Part shown: positions 23,507 to 34,219 of the stretch, one piece after another
How the letters are laid out: each line of letters starts with the position of its first letter
How positions within the stretch are numbered: position 1 is the first letter of the stretch
DNA from: Fasciola hepatica
Taxonomy: Eukaryota > Platyhelminthes > Trematoda > Plagiorchiida > Fasciolidae
Reading direction: 5' to 3'
NCBI GenBank assembly: GCA_948099385.1
Contig: CANUEZ040000107.1
Location: forward strand, 1,054,001-1,118,000
Length of the DNA: 64,000 nucleotides
Position numbers and translations under genes: made by a program
Notes under the pieces: generated by a model
Told to the model about the DNA's origin: nothing
The model's database searches: none
Seen by the model: only the letters and a program-made list of their open reading frames with translations

Positions 23507-26500
23507 CTCTCGTTGTACATTTTGAAATTATCAAGGTGATCCCTTGTGAATTGTAAATTTCACGAGTATTTTAGGCGAAACCGATAACCTTACCTTGAGG
23601 GTTAGAGTGGCAAAGCATATTTCCTCAATAGGAAAGGTGGGGGTACTACCGCTGGTGAAAGTAGGACCATTTATCTCCGTATTATTAGTTTGTCAGATGA
23701 CTTTCAGATGAGAGAAATGGGGTTAAGTTCATTTCGAATTTTTTCCCCTATTTAAGCACTTCCAAACCGGTGGTTAAAACCCATAGACAATGTGACTAAG
23801 AATAAACAGACCAGTCAAATGAACAGCGACATGATATCAGGGGTTAAGACTAGCCGAGCTCGATCAGCTCCCTGTACGACTCACCATACTGCTAGATGGA
23901 GTGAGCTTTAAAAAGGTCGGTGGAGATTATCCCATCGTTGGTAAAATCGAGTGAATTTTACGCCTTTCAGGGGATATATGATGTGTGACTAATTCTTGGT
24001 CAGTTGACTCGACGCGAAAGGTACTAGAATCCTCACAGTAAACCTGATCAGTCAAATACGTGGCAGCCTGGGTATGATTTGTGATTCGATAATAGCGCGA
24101 AATCGGCAAAGCACACAACTAAAACCTCGACATCACACACCCTGGCATTCGAGTCTCACAGTTGCTCATTCACTCCCCACGTAATCGTATACTCATCTAC
24201 CTCAGTACATTGGGATGATTTAACCTGAGGGATCCTTAATAAACCAGGTAGACAAGCTAGCAAAACTGACTTATAGAAGACCTGTTCGAGATTTCAATCT
24301 AACTGGTTTAACGTATACTTACGTTTTGTTCGATTTTCGTCCAACAGTGAGTTTAACTCCCTTCTAGCAGGACTTCTAAAAATGAAGCGGAAGCCATAAG
24401 TATGTTAAGTCCTCTCCTATTCCATGCCATCATGCATCAATATACATAAGTGCAAACACGCTCGCCAAATAAATATGTCGTTTAACCACTTCTCCGTGCC
24501 GTGTGTTTGGCGTCCGATGAATCGTAACGGCATGGTTAGGAATTTTCTGAAACAACTGTTCGTCTGAACTCGCTTCCTAAATGTGACCATGTGCGTTTTT
24601 GTATGACTGTGGCTATCGGCAAACCCTATTCAGCGGCAAATTTTGTTCGACGCTCCTTCTTTGTCTACTGTCACGCGCTTTACCTACCAGGTAAAAGTAG
24701 GCGAAAAAGAAGCAAAATTTTCAAAGACAGGAGAGAAAAATACGGCCGTTTTCAATGTCTACCAGGATCTTCTCATTTGTGTTTCGAAGACAGAATGAGT
24801 GTTTGTAGTGCGCCATGGTATGCCGCCATTGGTTTCAAAATCTGAGTTACATTTTTGTCAGTTGTACCATCACAGAAGCAAGCACACACACACACACATG
24901 CATACACATGAAAAAGGTGGCATGCCTCGGCAGATACAACGACAATGCGAACAGATTTCACGCCATCAACCGTTTACTTTTGGCAAGAATGGTTGTTGTG
25001 TTGGTGGTGTCGTCAGGAAATAGATCGACAATTCTCCTTCCTAATTATTTGACTTGGGCGTCGAGTATCCACTCAGCGTGGTACGTTGTTAAATTCCTTC
25101 GCTGACACAGATCACAAGCCTGCTGGCTGAAGCATTTGCTGGTTCGAAATTCATTATCGCAATAAACGCTTGCTATATTGCCATTCCCAAGGTTCTCGAT
25201 AGTATCTGTCCCTGATGTTCATATTCTACCGTGGACAATCATGTTACGTGACTTTTGTTCAGTGATGCAAGCAGAAGCTCACGTAATCCATGAAATATTT
25301 GCTCCGCAAATACTTATAAACACACAAATACCCCCTACCACATGTTATTTAGAATGGAAATAACCAGTGGATTTCAGTGAATTCAGTTTGACGGTATGAA
25401 CATTTTTCCCCATCAGTTCTGCGGTTGACTGACTGGAGCAAAATCGACTGATTTTTAAATACGCTTAGAAACGAATAAATTAAGTACAGTACTTATATCG
25501 CCCATTTATCTTATCAACTCCAAATCATCACTGAAGATATAGAAAGTACGGAAGTACAGTTAGGAGGACAGCCTACAAGGCTTTTGGTATGAGACTGAAC
25601 TGGTTAAGTTAGAGGTTTAGTGAACAACTAGAACACGATGGAGATAGATAATGAAGACATTTCATAACGAAAGAATTAGTTTGAGAAAGAATAGAAAGTA
25701 AGGCGCAGGAAGTAGGGAGAGTTTCTTGACCATAATATAACGTCTATCACAACCTCAACAGCTGTATGGCAAAATCTGCGACCAATGCTTTTTGTCTTAT
25801 CAGAGAATTTACACTATAAATCCGAAATGGTCTGCAGGCCATACGGAATGCTAACGCATGAATTTCAGTTCATGATTGGTCGATAAAACCGTTTCCGTCA
25901 CACATTCATCACTTTTCCTTCATACAGTTTCCGAGTTAAACAAAGTCTCCAGTGGACAAGACGGATCCGGGTGGATAATCGCGATGACGATCGGCCTGAA
26001 GTGAACCCCTGATAGCCTAGGAGTAATTATTTGGTATGCAGAAATACTGGGCCATTAGGCACCAGCTTACCGACTCAGCACACAGAGAGGAGAAAACGAA
26101 CACCGCAGAATAGAGAGTACTTGGAGAATAGTGCTTTTACAGTTGTCATCAAGTAACAATAACTTTTCAGGGAGAGTTTGTCTAAAATCGCTTCTGTATC
26201 AGGGGCTCTTTGAGCTGGAGTATCTGACAGCACTTCAGTAGCATCTGCAAGGTAAACAGAGAGATATTACCGTGGTAACTATGGAGAACAGAATAATCTC
26301 TCATCTGCAATCAAAAAACCACTACAGCCTTTACAAGTCTGATGTTGTAAGCTGCCGCTGTGTGTGCGGTTCTTTGTAGGGAAACAAATTCATGATTGAA
26401 AATTAGATTGATTTTAGGCAGTCTTTCTTTTAAGATAGATCTACAGGAAAGCAAAGTTGAAGGGCGTGATAACACTGACAAGATGCTGACGGAAACTTCA

Positions 26501-29227
26501 CAGTTCACATGTTCACCCAATTCATCTTTGATTTCCGACATCCTTCATTTGAATAAAGACGTCTGATCACGGAATAGTCTGCTTTTGATTGTGGTGTTAT
26601 TCTGGCTTCAGATTTTGTGAACGGTGGAGATGGTTTTCATACGAACAGCTGAGGAAAGATTTATGTAGGCGCTAAAAGGAATTTTTGAAAATTGGTTATG
26701 CAAGAACGACGGTGATGGATACCGGGATTGGTCGTGATATTTGTTCGGCCTCAAACTCGTGGTTTTCCGGGTTTTATTTGAACTCGTCATCGAAATACGC
26801 TCAACTATCATTTCTTTGCTAATTATATTTGTAAGTCTACACAATATAGTCATTTCTTCCACGACTGTGGTGAACTTTCTTCATTCTTGTTCGAACACCA
26901 TCACTGACTTTCTAGATAGTTAGGTGCTATGGTACCAAAGTTGGTAAAAGGTACCGCTATATTCTGAACTTCAGCGAACAGGGAGCACTTCTTAAGTTAT
27001 CTCAAATTTGACAAAGATCCGTTCTATCGCAAGAGGAAGAAACCGGTAGTTTGTCCAAGTTCCAGAGAAGACGCAATCCTAGACAAGTGGATCTAAACGA
27101 AAACAGGTTGCCGCGTGTTTTTGTTGAAAGTTACCAGGCGCACAGATAACCTGTTAGTCTACCGAGGAAGTGCTTTCCAGGCTGAGAAATTCATCGTTAT
27201 CAGTTCAATCGAATATCAAGTTACGCAAGTTAGGGAATTAGTAGACACTCTCTGCTTGTTACATAACAACAACGAAGAACGGGCATGGTCTGAGAAAATG
27301 AAAAGACAAACGAGAAAAGTAAGTTACCCGTAGAGGGCAACAGGTTGAGGGCAAAAGTTTAATGAACAAAGTCAGTGAGAATGCTGCACAACAACACAAG
27401 TTTCCGCTTGTCGTAGCTTGTTGACAGGACTGTCATCTACATATGGCGGTCGGGTCATCTTTCCAAATCTAAAGCTTGGAAAGAATGTTTTTTTCTCTAA
27501 CCTGGATTCGTATAAATTAGGACTCACACAGGCGTGTTCATATCCTCCAAGTTTCCAGTATCCCTGGCCATTTAACTTGTGATTTCAGAGCTGTCAAAGA
27601 ATTCGGCTCAAGCGCTTGAGGTCCTGATAGCCAAACCCGCTTCTGCTGGTTTGATGTCACCGGCATGTGGTAATCGACGAACTACGCAGATCACGTGGCT
27701 GATTAATGGTTCAGTCTGCCGTGAATGATTACGCTTTTTATATATTTCTATTAGTTCATGTTTTTGTGAGGAGAGCTTCATCCCAATGACTAATTTGCCA
27801 TCCATTTCGAAATGGTCCTATGTTATTGCTCGTACACTTCTTCCTATAATTTGGTTTTTGCATTCGTAGTTAGTAGTAGAACACACTTTGATTTTCATCC
27901 ATTGTTTTCTGTGGACGCAAGCACAAAATCCGGCAGTAGCCGATAAGTAAGCAGCAGGTAGTCAAGGAAATGTTTAAATAATATTACTTAAGTGAGTTAC
28001 ATGTATGCTCTAGCGTACATCCATTTCAGGTAAAGCGAGGTCAATCGATAAGTAGCGGGATCGACCAGTCATCAAATAGTGCATGGACTGAAGCATCATT
28101 GAATACTAACAGGAGTATCCCCGTGTACGGGAAGGATATAGGTCAGTTGTCCCCGTTCAAATCTGACACAGCGCTGATAAACATCTTTGACGGGGTTCTT
28201 ACATTGTTCAGCCTTCAAATCAAGAAGACTATACGTAGTTGACAGATTGTTGCTCAAGTGAAGAGAGCTTTCTGCTTGCGAGTTTCGAGAGATGAATTGG
28301 GAGGCTACAGTATAGTGTCCTAATTCTATGGAAACTGCACGAATTGGTGGATGATATCTTTTGCATTCCTTTTAGGCATCCGCAAAGCTGCCTGAATCAC
28401 TACTATATCTGAGCTGATGGAACGATTCTGAACAAGCAAACCGAGATACTTGTTCCTTCCCTGGGGTATAAGAGGTTCTAGCGGATACGGCATCTACTTC
28501 TCCCACTGTGTCCTGGCTTTGGATCTGTGTTGGAAAAACGGAATCTATCGTAAAATGGTTAAGAGTAAGAGTAAGTTAACGATCAGATGGGAATGTATTT
28601 ACCCTTTTATGCGGTTCAGACCTATTTTGGGGTCTCACAGAATCACGAGGATAAAAAATGGTCTTCGGACACAGCACATTTGTCACCCGCATAAATACCG
28701 GTGGTGTTCATTGTGAATCCACTTATTCCAATGGAGTAAGCTGAAGGGACGTTTGTCTTAACATTTTGCTGTGGATCAGTTAAGCAAACTAAAAATAGCT
28801 AAACCATTGTTATAGCTGCTAAATAATCAAATCACATTCTGATGAAATTCCCCCCACAAATGGCATAACTAAGATCACTTTTTACCCCAACTTCCTCACA
28901 TTCCTCCGGCTGACATTTTACCTTCTACTCGACCAGCACTGTGTGAAGAATGGTATCCTGCTGATTACAACTTTCACGGTATTCTATGAACATTTTGCAT
29001 GCAAACACCCATGGGGTTTATCAGGAAGAATTAGTTGATGGGCTAACACATCCACCTATATAAAAGAATGCTTGAGGTGTGATATAATGTGCGGATGTTC
29101 GAGTATACGGAGAAAAGCACAGAACGGTAAAGAAGCTCAATTACAGCACGGCTCCTAATTATGCAAATAAATCACATTGAATATATATATCACGCAATTA
29201 CTTGCGACTAGTGTGGGATTGTTTAAT
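23507..29227. other. Unassigned sequence, no supported gene
   Basis: This contains a short (CA)n run at 24883-24898. Three spots look exon-like but fail a second test: 25928 onward (after CTTTTCCTTCATACAG), 26179 onward (after ACTTTTCAG) and 27108-27318 (ending in GTAAGT but with a poor acceptor). No product is recognised in any of them. Confidence 0.5.
24883..24898. repeat. (CA)n microsatellite, short
   Basis: Eight CA units. Confidence 0.9.
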
Positions 29228-29397
29228 TGTTTTTTGTTTGGTTGACTGTCCTTTTGGACTCCACGTTTCACGCGCAAACCTCAGGTCATCCGACCAACCT
29301 GCACTCGGAATCACCGGACTCGAGTTTCGCTCTTGTTAGAGCTCATCAGTGGTACATATCCTCCGCCACCCCCAGGGTTTGAACCCGGGCCCTTCCA
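29228..29397 (-). repeat. Hammerhead SINE, left arm of palindrome
   Basis: Read on minus, this copy starts in a tRNA-like head. With the 15-base spacer it includes GAAGGCGCGTGTGGAAGG and the pol III B box GGTTCAAACCC (29375-29385). It continues through hammerhead core motifs and ends in a tail CAACCAAACAAAAAACA. It is the reverse complement of 29413-29582 with a single difference among 170 positions (T versus C in the hammerhead stem III). The layout of B box, ribozyme and short A-rich tail resembles the hammerhead SINEs known from schistosomes (Sm-alpha). Family identity is by analogy only. Confidence 0.85.
29288..29359 (-). ncRNA. Hammerhead ribozyme-like motif (left copy)
   Basis: This is the mirror image of the right copy: CTGATGA at 29343-29349, GAAA at 29325-29328, same stem II. 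Stem III has a T where the right copy has C, giving a G-U instead of a G-C pair, still compatible with the hairpin. It also reads GTG at the expected cleavage position (G at 29302). Transcripts of either strand of this locus would contain one sense hammerhead and one antisense copy. Confidence 0.75.
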
Positions 29398-29412
29398 CAC
29401 GCGCCTTCGAGA

Positions 29413-29582
29413 TGGAAGGGCCCGGGTTCAAACCCTGGGGGTGGCGGAGGATATGTACCACTGATGAGCTCTAACAAGAGCGAAACTCGAGTCCGGTGAC
29501 TCCGAGTGCAGGTTGGTCGGATGACCTGAGGTTTGCGCGTGAAACGTGGAGTCCAAAAGGACAGTCAACCAAACAAAAAACA
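29413..29582 (+). repeat. Hammerhead SINE, right arm of palindrome
   Basis: This is the same SINE on the + strand: B box GGTTCAAACCC at 29425-29435, hammerhead core at 29461-29508, tail AACCAAACAAAAAACA at the end. It begins about 19 bases further into the element than the left copy, so its tRNA-like head is shorter. A 15-base spacer (29398-29412) separates the arms, tails pointing outward. A four-base ATTG occurs next to both outer ends and could be a target duplication, but it is too short to trust. Confidence 0.87.
29451..29522 (+). ncRNA. Hammerhead ribozyme-like motif (right copy)
   Basis: The conserved CTGATGA (29461-29467) is followed by a perfect 5-bp stem II (GCTCT/AGAGC, loop AACA, 29468-29481), GAAA (29482-29485) and a stem III hairpin (CTCG..AGTC against GACT-c-CGAG, 29486-29506). 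The flanking ACCA (29457-29460) can pair with TGGT (29514-29517) as part of stem I only with a bulge. If stem III closes as drawn, the scissile triplet is GTG (29506-29508). Hammerheads cut after NUH, where H is not G, so this copy is probably slow or inactive. The core motif call is firm; activity is not claimed. Confidence 0.75.
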
Positions 29583-29718
29583 TTGAATAAAATTATTTTC
29601 GAACAATTTTCACTACATTCAAAGTATCGAAGTCGGGATCGATTTATAGTACATCGACAAAATGATGCCCCATGTGATATGTTAAACATAAGCTTTTGGT
29701 GTTCAGCGACTTAGCACT
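29583..29718. other. Short spacer between palindrome and TIR element
   Basis: AT-rich spacer of 136 bases with no identified feature. Confidence 0.5.
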
Positions 29719-30195
29719 GTCCGAAATGGTGGTAGTCGGTCGACGTTTCGGTTACCGCAGGTAGCCTTTCACAAAGCTATAGCCGAAAGCAACACCACTA
29801 ATTACCACAACACCAGAATCCTCTAACGCGGTTTCGGGGCATAAAAGGAGCGTATACCTGCCGAAGATATGGCTGTTACCGCCCACTCTGCATGCCTCAA
29901 TCGAAACTACGGGCGTAGAAATTTCAGATATGGAACGTCGCCAAATTCATTCGTGAATAAACGTCCCAAGGTCACAACTCTTTGTTGACCTCAAATGACC
30001 GCGCCACAACCGATGAAACGAGGAGCCATTCCAACAAGCACAGTAACGCACGCACATACGCACGCAATTACATACACATGCACCTTTTGACATCCAGTGA
30101 CTTTCGATTATATTTAGATCATTCAACCATGAACCGATCTTGTGAAAGTTAACCCACGGTAACCGAAACGTCGACTGACTACCACGATTTCCGAC
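29719..30195. mobile_element. Short element with 39-bp terminal inverted repeats
   Basis: The ends 29719-29757 and 30157-30195 are reverse complements at 36 of 39 positions. They share the stretch GTCGACGTTTCGGTTACCG. The 400 bases inside hold no long frame and include CA-rich runs (about 30040-30080). This looks like a MITE-style non-autonomous DNA transposon, or alternatively two opposed terminal pieces of a retroelement. No convincing target-site duplication is visible. Confidence 0.6.
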
Positions 30196-31042
30196 AACAC
30201 TTTTATCGAACAGTAAACTCTTATTCATTTTCACTACCCGCTGTTCCAATTCCAGTCAAAAAAAGTCATTTTAAAAGTGATGCAATGGAATGATTAATGC
30301 TTACAGTAAACAAGCATATTTGCAACTTTGGTGTACTGGAATGAGCAAGCAGAAATGAATGGGTTGTGAAACACTGTTGACGAGTTGTAACACAAATGAA
30401 ACAACGATTACAATGAATGCTTCCATAAATTCTCTGTCACCAGTATTCTCTAATGATCAACGACCAAACAGTCCATAACAAACACTTGTCTCGGACAATT
30501 CCGATTGCAAATAATCGTGAAGCTTCATCGGAAATGCGATGGACATTGATCAGTTTTGGACCGGCCATCACCAGCTTGCACCCTGAATTGGCGTACATTC
30601 ACCAGCGGAGGCTACATTGCTTATAGTTCCTAACAAAGATGCAATAGGTGTACAGTCCTTCCATCGTTTTCAGTGGCCAGCTGGGCTTAGATACTCCGTA
30701 TGGTCAATCATAAATAAAATCCGATCCCCTACTGTTTAACCTAAAAATGGTGTCACATTCGATAAAATCAGTGATCCAGTACACTCGACAATAACTGTAT
30801 GCCACAAAGAAGCATCTTCAGATGAATGAAGTAGACGTGCCAACCATTCGTGACACTTATTCACAATGCACTGAGATCACAGATTAACAACACAACGTTT
30901 TTTCAGTGTCGTCTTTCTGCATACATTTTCTCTAAATGAGCTACATCTAAAAAGTATCACGGTCAACATCTCAGTGGGCGCCCTGAAGCTCAGGACAGAA
31001 TGATAATTTCTACAGTTTAACCGGAAACTAGTTTGTTTGCTG
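30196..31042. other. Unassigned sequence upstream of PLE-B
   Basis: No gene or element recognised. The stretch ends at the first copy of a 17-bp direct repeat (31043-31059) that borders the next element. Confidence 0.45.
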
Positions 31043-31059
31043 TCGTGCCTGTTTCTATG
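31043..31059 (+). repeat. 17-bp direct repeat, left flank of PLE-B
   Basis: TCGTGCCTGTTTCTATG matches 33462-33478 at 16 of 17 positions. The copies sit exactly at the start of recognisable PLE coding sequence and just after the conserved PLE 3' tail. This suits a target-site duplication of a 5'-truncated insertion. Confidence 0.6.
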
Positions 31060-31064
31060 ATGCA

Positions 31065-31319
31065 ATGAGATTATTCTGTGAACTGCGTAGTCGCAACGAT
31101 AAACTGGTCATTAGAGAGCTGAGTAATCATTTGTGCCTCGAGACCAGATTTGCTGAAACGAGAGCAATGAATAAATTTCTTGATTACTGCATCCAACCAA
31201 ATGAATTTCTGAAGACTTATTGGAAATCATTGAGAAGTGCCCAAAAAGGACTTGACTTCGCTTTGCTAAAGCGTCAAGCGAGAAATCAAAAGGATGCTCT
31301 ACGAATGAAAGCACAATAG
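31065..31319 (+). pseudogene. PLE-B N-terminal domain
   Basis: An 84-codon frame reads MRLFCELRSRNDKLVIRELS, then LETRFAETRAMNKFLDYC and LRSAQKGLDFALLKRQARNQ. It is basic and helix-rich, as is usual for the region before the RT in trematode PLEs. It stops at TAG (31317-31319), after which the linker is broken by several stops. The native start codon lies upstream and is not present. Confidence 0.7.
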
Positions 31320-31681
31320 TTCGAACGAAACAGCGCAGAAAGAAGACATAAAATCGATGGTTATTATCAATACCAACGAAATCGAAAGAAATTCAGAAGC
31401 GTTAGCAGCAACCGACCCAGCGAAGCGTTAGGAGTTCTAGGGGGGAAATAAACACAATGCTACTGCCAGGCCTGACAAAGGCTCCAAAGATGTATAAATG
31501 AACGGCACATAGTACAGTGATAAAGTGGATGGATACCATTCTTAGTGACTTAACAAAATTTACAAAATCCAAAGGAGAAAATGAGTGAATCAAGAAAATG
31601 AAGGAACAACTTACTGCAGCCCTGAGAATATTGAAAGATCAGAATTATATTTCGAATGGCACTTATGAACAGTAAGGAACT

Positions 31682-32535
31682 GTGGGGACTATTATTTCTT
31701 GTCCATATAGCTTACCGAAGATTCATAAGTCGGGGGTACCACTGAGACCGATACTTGATATGAGTACTTATCCTTATCACTCTACTGCTCGTTGGCTCGT
31801 CGATATACTGGAACCAGTACGCAGAAGCAATGCTCACTACAGCCTGATTCACACTTTTCAGTTCGTGGAGTTAATAAAGGAACAGAATGCAACAGGACTT
31901 AGAATGGCGTCTCTGGACCTGCCAACACTATTTACGAGTGTCCCACTTCCAGAAACTATCGAATATTTATGCGATTGTATAATCGAAAACGAAATACATG
32001 TTGGTATTCAGCAGCCAATCTGAAAGAACTACTACTACGGTGCACGTTAGTTGTCCAGTTCGGATTCAGCGACAAGCTTTACCGACCAAATGATGAAGTT
32101 GCAATGGGCTCGCCTCTGGGACCCCTACTTACAGACATTTTCGTTGCCAAACACGAAAACGTGGTACTCAAAGACACCTTGGAAAGACTACCAAGTTACT
32201 GCCGGTATGCAGAAGACATTTTTATCATGACTGACAAACTTGTTCACGTAGATGAACTAGTGGAAAAGTTTAATCGGGAACGCGGTGCGCTCAGTTTCAC
32301 ATCCGAAGTGGAATTAGAAGGCAACTTTCATTTTCTGGATGTAAACCCTACGAAAAGGGAAGATAGAAAGCTCGTCGGCCGCATATATCGGAGGCCAACA
32401 TGGATGGGCCAATACACACAGTTTGCCAGTTTCGTGCCTCTAAAACGCAAACAGAACCTAGTCCGGTCCCTGGCATCTAGCATAAGAAAGATCTGTGCCG
32501 AAGAAAAACGGCGAATGAGGAATGAGATTACATAA
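31682..32535 (+). pseudogene. PLE-B reverse transcriptase, one frameshift, YAED box
   Basis: The first part (31682-32023) gives SLPKIHKSGVPLRPILDMS and motif A, LRMASLDLPTLFTSVPLPET. A frameshift near 31969-32020 leads to a 188-codon frame with LKELLLRCTLVVQFGFSDKL, motif B (EVAMGSPLGPLLTDIFVAK) and motif C, CRYAEDIFIM. It continues with the downstream blocks GNFHFLDVNPTKRED and YRRPTWMGQYTQFASFVPLK. Motif C should read YxDD in PLEs. Here the first aspartate is glutamate, which is expected to cripple catalysis. Confidence 0.88.
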
Positions 32536-32540
32536 GATAA

Positions 32541-33140
32541 ATGCTACTAAACAACAACTACCCGGAACGTTTCATTCAAAAGAACATTGTAGAAGTATCT
32601 AAGCGACCACTGATAATGACCTTCAAGAAGAAAGAATGGCACATGCAACTTCCCTTCAAAGATGTTAAATGCGAACTACTAGTTCGATACCAAAAGGATG
32701 CAATCACCCGTACATTTACTACCACCACTCAAAGCACCCACTTCACTAGCCCATCAATCATTTCTATGAATCTCAAAGACAAAATGCCTGTCCTTTCCTC
32801 TTCCACGTTAACCTATTCATTTGTTTGCTCCTGTTCAGCAAGTTATGTAGGCAAAGCGACACGGCAACTGTCCCAATGAATCAAGGAACACAAACCAGCT
32901 TGGCTGAGGACAGGAACTAGAAGAACCGTAACTAGTGCAATCGCAGCGCACCTTGCCGACACAGAGCACCAGGTGGACAACGAAGCCTTCAAGATAATTT
33001 ACAAAGTGCCTGTGAATTCTTCGAAGATCGCTCGTCAAACTATTTTGAGAACAGCAGAGGCAGTTACGATTAGGCAGTTAAATCCATCGCATTGTTCACA
33101 CGAGCGATTTGTCAAATCTCTTCAGCTACGCTGGCTGTGA
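32541..33140 (+). pseudogene. PLE-B connector and GIY-YIG endonuclease, single stop
   Basis: The frame starts NNNYPERFIQKNIVEVSKRP and reaches the nuclease, YSFVCSCSASYVGKATRQLS. An in-frame TGA at 32878 interrupts it, and the same frame then continues IKEHKPAWL, AIAAHLADTEHQVDNEAFKI, ILRTAEAVTIRQLNPS and ends at TGA 33138-33140. The CxC knuckle, the YVG of GIY-YIG, the KEH and the late glutamate of the AEAVTIR block are all present. Apart from the one stop, which a CGA to TGA change would explain, the domain looks complete. Confidence 0.88.
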
Positions 33141-33362
33141 TCTGAAAATGGGAGACAAAATCAATGAGACCTCGACCGTGACCTTTTAGTCGTGACAGGA
33201 AGCAGCCAACCCATCTCGGATGTACTTTCTGCACTAGATTTCCCCAACCACGAACAACCAACTTCCCACCCTGTTCCGAACCGCATAACACCCACAACAT
33301 TGCTTAACCAATCTTAATTTTATATTGTAAACGCTCTTTTCTTCCGGAAGTATACATCCTTA

Positions 33363-33366
<4 letters not shown>

Positions 33367-33411
<45 letters not shown>
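33367..33411. repeat. (AT)n microsatellite in PLE-B 3' region
   Basis: About 22 AT units lie inside the PLE-B 3' untranslated region, at the place where family A tails have short AT-rich sequence such as TCATAATATATTACG. The microsatellite probably expanded from that seed. Confidence 0.95.
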
Positions 33412-33412
<1 letters not shown>

Positions 33413-33461
33413 CACTGTATTAGCCAGAGAATGAAGTTAGCGAAAACGAGCTTGTTCGCAA

Positions 33462-33478
33462 TCGTGCCTTTTTCTATG
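33462..33478 (+). repeat. 17-bp direct repeat, right flank of PLE-B
   Basis: TCGTGCCTTTTTCTATG is the partner of 31043-31059, with one mismatch. Confidence 0.6.
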
Positions 33479-34219
33479 GCGAATATATGTCAAAGGGTTA
33501 TTGGAAAATGATTTCAAGTCTGTCTGCCGTACAAAGATCGCGAGTCTGGTACTGTCGAATAATGGCCAATAGTAGCCACCAAATATATCTTGCACCGTTT
33601 ATTTGCCACATACTTCTGTAACTACCAAATTTAGAACTTCGTATAAGCTCACCAGTGACGTAATGCAGGATTGTCTTTGAATCGCTCTCAGTCGTACAAA
33701 TTGCTCTAACGATGAAGACAAAAAAGTGAATAAACATCTTTGAGGCCGTGGGTTGCATCTCGTAGAGGATTCGTTTGCGCGTGGTGCATCTATCGGGCCC
33801 TGTGATTTCTGCCCAAAACGGGCGGAAAATCAGCCTTGCAGAGATGAAATTTATATTCTGCTTCACTTCTACTACTACCACTACTACACTCTTAGAGGAA
33901 TGACTGTTATATGTTCTATGTACTAACTAGTCCCCTACTCAATGACTAGTAATTCATTAGTAGTTGGAGCATACGAAAGGGTTCACGCATGTTCCTAGGA
34001 AGAACTGTATCCTCTTCTCTAGGGAAGTAGAACTAACGTTTGCCCTATACAATGACAGACCAATAAAATATCAGTTGTCTACGATAAGAGTAGTATAGGA
34101 TTGTGTCCTGGTTCTGATGGTTAGCCGTGTTAACCGACGAATTAAGTTTCGAAGAATCACCGTATGATCCTAAAAAAATGGACTCACAGTCCACGCACGC
34201 TCCGTTCGATTCAAATGAG
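33479..34219. other. Unassigned sequence
   Basis: Nothing recognised. The 127-codon minus-strand frame (33498-33881) has no motif. Confidence 0.45.

Larger units (their letters stand above)
31060..33461 (+). mobile_element. Penelope-like element, family B, longest copy
   Basis: This is the best preserved PLE of the window. Order: N-terminal domain (31065-31319), a damaged linker (about 31320-31680), RT (31682-32535 in two frames), connector and GIY-YIG endonuclease (32541-33140), 3' UTR with an (AT)n tract, and a tail containing GCGAAAACGAGCTTGTTCGC. The product uses at least three frames, with several stops in the linker. It is bordered by a 17-bp imperfect direct repeat. Its protein differs clearly from family A (for example YSFVCSCSASYVGKATR against YSFTCSCGTTYIGHTTR), so it is a separate lineage. 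Confidence 0.9.

Noticed and set aside
24060..24190. B-box-like GCATTCGAGTCTC suggesting a tRNA or SINE
   Set aside because: No A box at the right distance and no match to the SINE bodies in the window.
27108..27318. 70-codon frame ending in GTAAGT
   Set aside because: The upstream acceptor (ACGAAAACAG) has no pyrimidine tract and the frame is interrupted just before it.
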